Notes under the pieces: generated by a model
What the model was told of the DNA's origin: nothing
Seen by the model: the letters and a program-made list of their open reading frames with translations, nothing else
The model's database searches: none
Part shown: positions 42,668 to 42,898 of the stretch, in pieces
How positions within the stretch are numbered: the stretch's first letter is position 1
Layout of the letters: each line of letters starts with the position of its first letter
NCBI RefSeq assembly: GCF_000374085.1
Contig: NZ_KB893571.1
Span: 12,746-55,643 of the forward strand
DNA length: 42,898 nucleotides
Direction: 5' to 3'
Source of the DNA: Spirosoma spitsbergense DSM 19989
GTDB taxonomy: Bacteria; Bacteroidota; Bacteroidia; Cytophagales; Spirosomataceae
Translations under genes and position numbers: made by a program

Positions 42668-42898
42668 ATGCAAACGAACCTTGATTTATATACAGACTAT
42701 CTGCTCAGTTCATTCGGCCAAACTTCAGCTACCAACATGGCCCGCCTGATGGATGACCAGCTTAGCCATGATGATGTTACTCGATTTTTAAGCCATCCTC
42801 ATCAACTTGGCCAAACGCTCTGGAAAACGGTTAAGCCATTAGTTCGAAAGCATCAAGTTGAAGACGGCGTGCTGATCGTTGATGACTCGCTGGTCCAC
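42668..42898 (+). CDS. DDE transposase, IS701/IS4-like (N-terminal part)
   Basis: The frame is open from ATG 42668 to the window edge (77 codons). It begins MQTNLDLYTDYLLSSFGQTS and contains MDDQLSHDDVTRFLS, LWKTVKPLVRKHQ and VEDGVLIVDDSLVH. The last piece matches the first catalytic Asp region (IVDDSxxxK) of IS701-like/DDE_5 transposases common in Cytophagales. The remaining catalytic residues lie outside the window, so I cannot say whether the element is intact. Confidence 0.75.
   Translation, partial: MQTNLDLYTDYLLSSFGQTSATNMARLMDDQLSHDDVTRFLSHPHQLGQTLWKTVKPLVRKHQVEDGVLIVDDSLVH

Overview
The window looks like chromosome from a Cytophagales bacterium (Bacteroidota), close in style to Spirosoma, Fibrella or Larkinella. 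The grounds are: two giant secreted proteins ending in type IX secretion system (T9SS) C-terminal sorting domains; a sensor kinase of the two-component-propeller/HisKA_2 kind and a separate LytTR response regulator; many small lipoproteins; a Bacteroidota-style Crp/Fnr regulator; few recognisable Shine-Dalgarno sequences; and GC slightly above 50 percent. The genus is an inference. No rRNA, tRNA or CRISPR array was seen.

Layout. 1-2000: the 5' part of a multi-PAS sensor gene (minus strand), then a scarred stretch with two truncated gene fragments (pRiA4b ORF-3-like and AraC-like), each ending in a perfect inverted repeat. 2019-5320: an HPP-family membrane protein and an FNR-like Crp/Fnr regulator in one overlapping minus-strand operon, divergent from a ClC chloride channel/transporter with CBS domains; a TATGAT-N4-ATCATA palindrome lies between them. 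5575-10425: a GH123-like secreted glycoside hydrolase, then a YdjM/DUF457 membrane hydrolase and a cardiolipin synthase as a likely pair. 10460-12570: a multiply frameshifted thioredoxin-family pseudogene abutting an internally deleted IS110-family remnant, and a possible relic insertion-sequence end. 12572-13475: a Xre/RES toxin-antitoxin pair.

13721-22646 (minus): one very large T9SS-secreted beta-helix/Ig-repeat protein (about 2,975 codons), now split by a frameshift near 19,245-19,258. 22981-24443: a C-terminal fragment of a sensor kinase and an intact LytTR response regulator, enclosed by a 51-bp imperfect inverted repeat. 24873-31005 (plus): an SDR reductase, three small NTF2/SnoaL-like lipoproteins or secreted proteins, an AT-rich esterase that looks acquired, a DUF1624 acyltransferase-like membrane protein, a GNAT acetyltransferase and a small secreted protein. 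31034-34315: an intact propeller sensor kinase. 34637-41623 (minus): a second giant T9SS-secreted adhesin-like protein. It shares its C-terminal modules, sorting domain and terminator with the first. Two small secreted-protein genes, one frameshifted, lie just upstream of it. The window ends inside a transposase gene.

How it fits together. The strongest biological themes are (i) a candidate oxygen- or redox-responsive regulator controlling two membrane transport proteins through a shared divergent promoter, and (ii) two giant, modular surface proteins built from the same unnamed disulphide-capable module and exported by T9SS. The rest is accessory or stress-type gene content with clear marks of insertion, deletion and decay.
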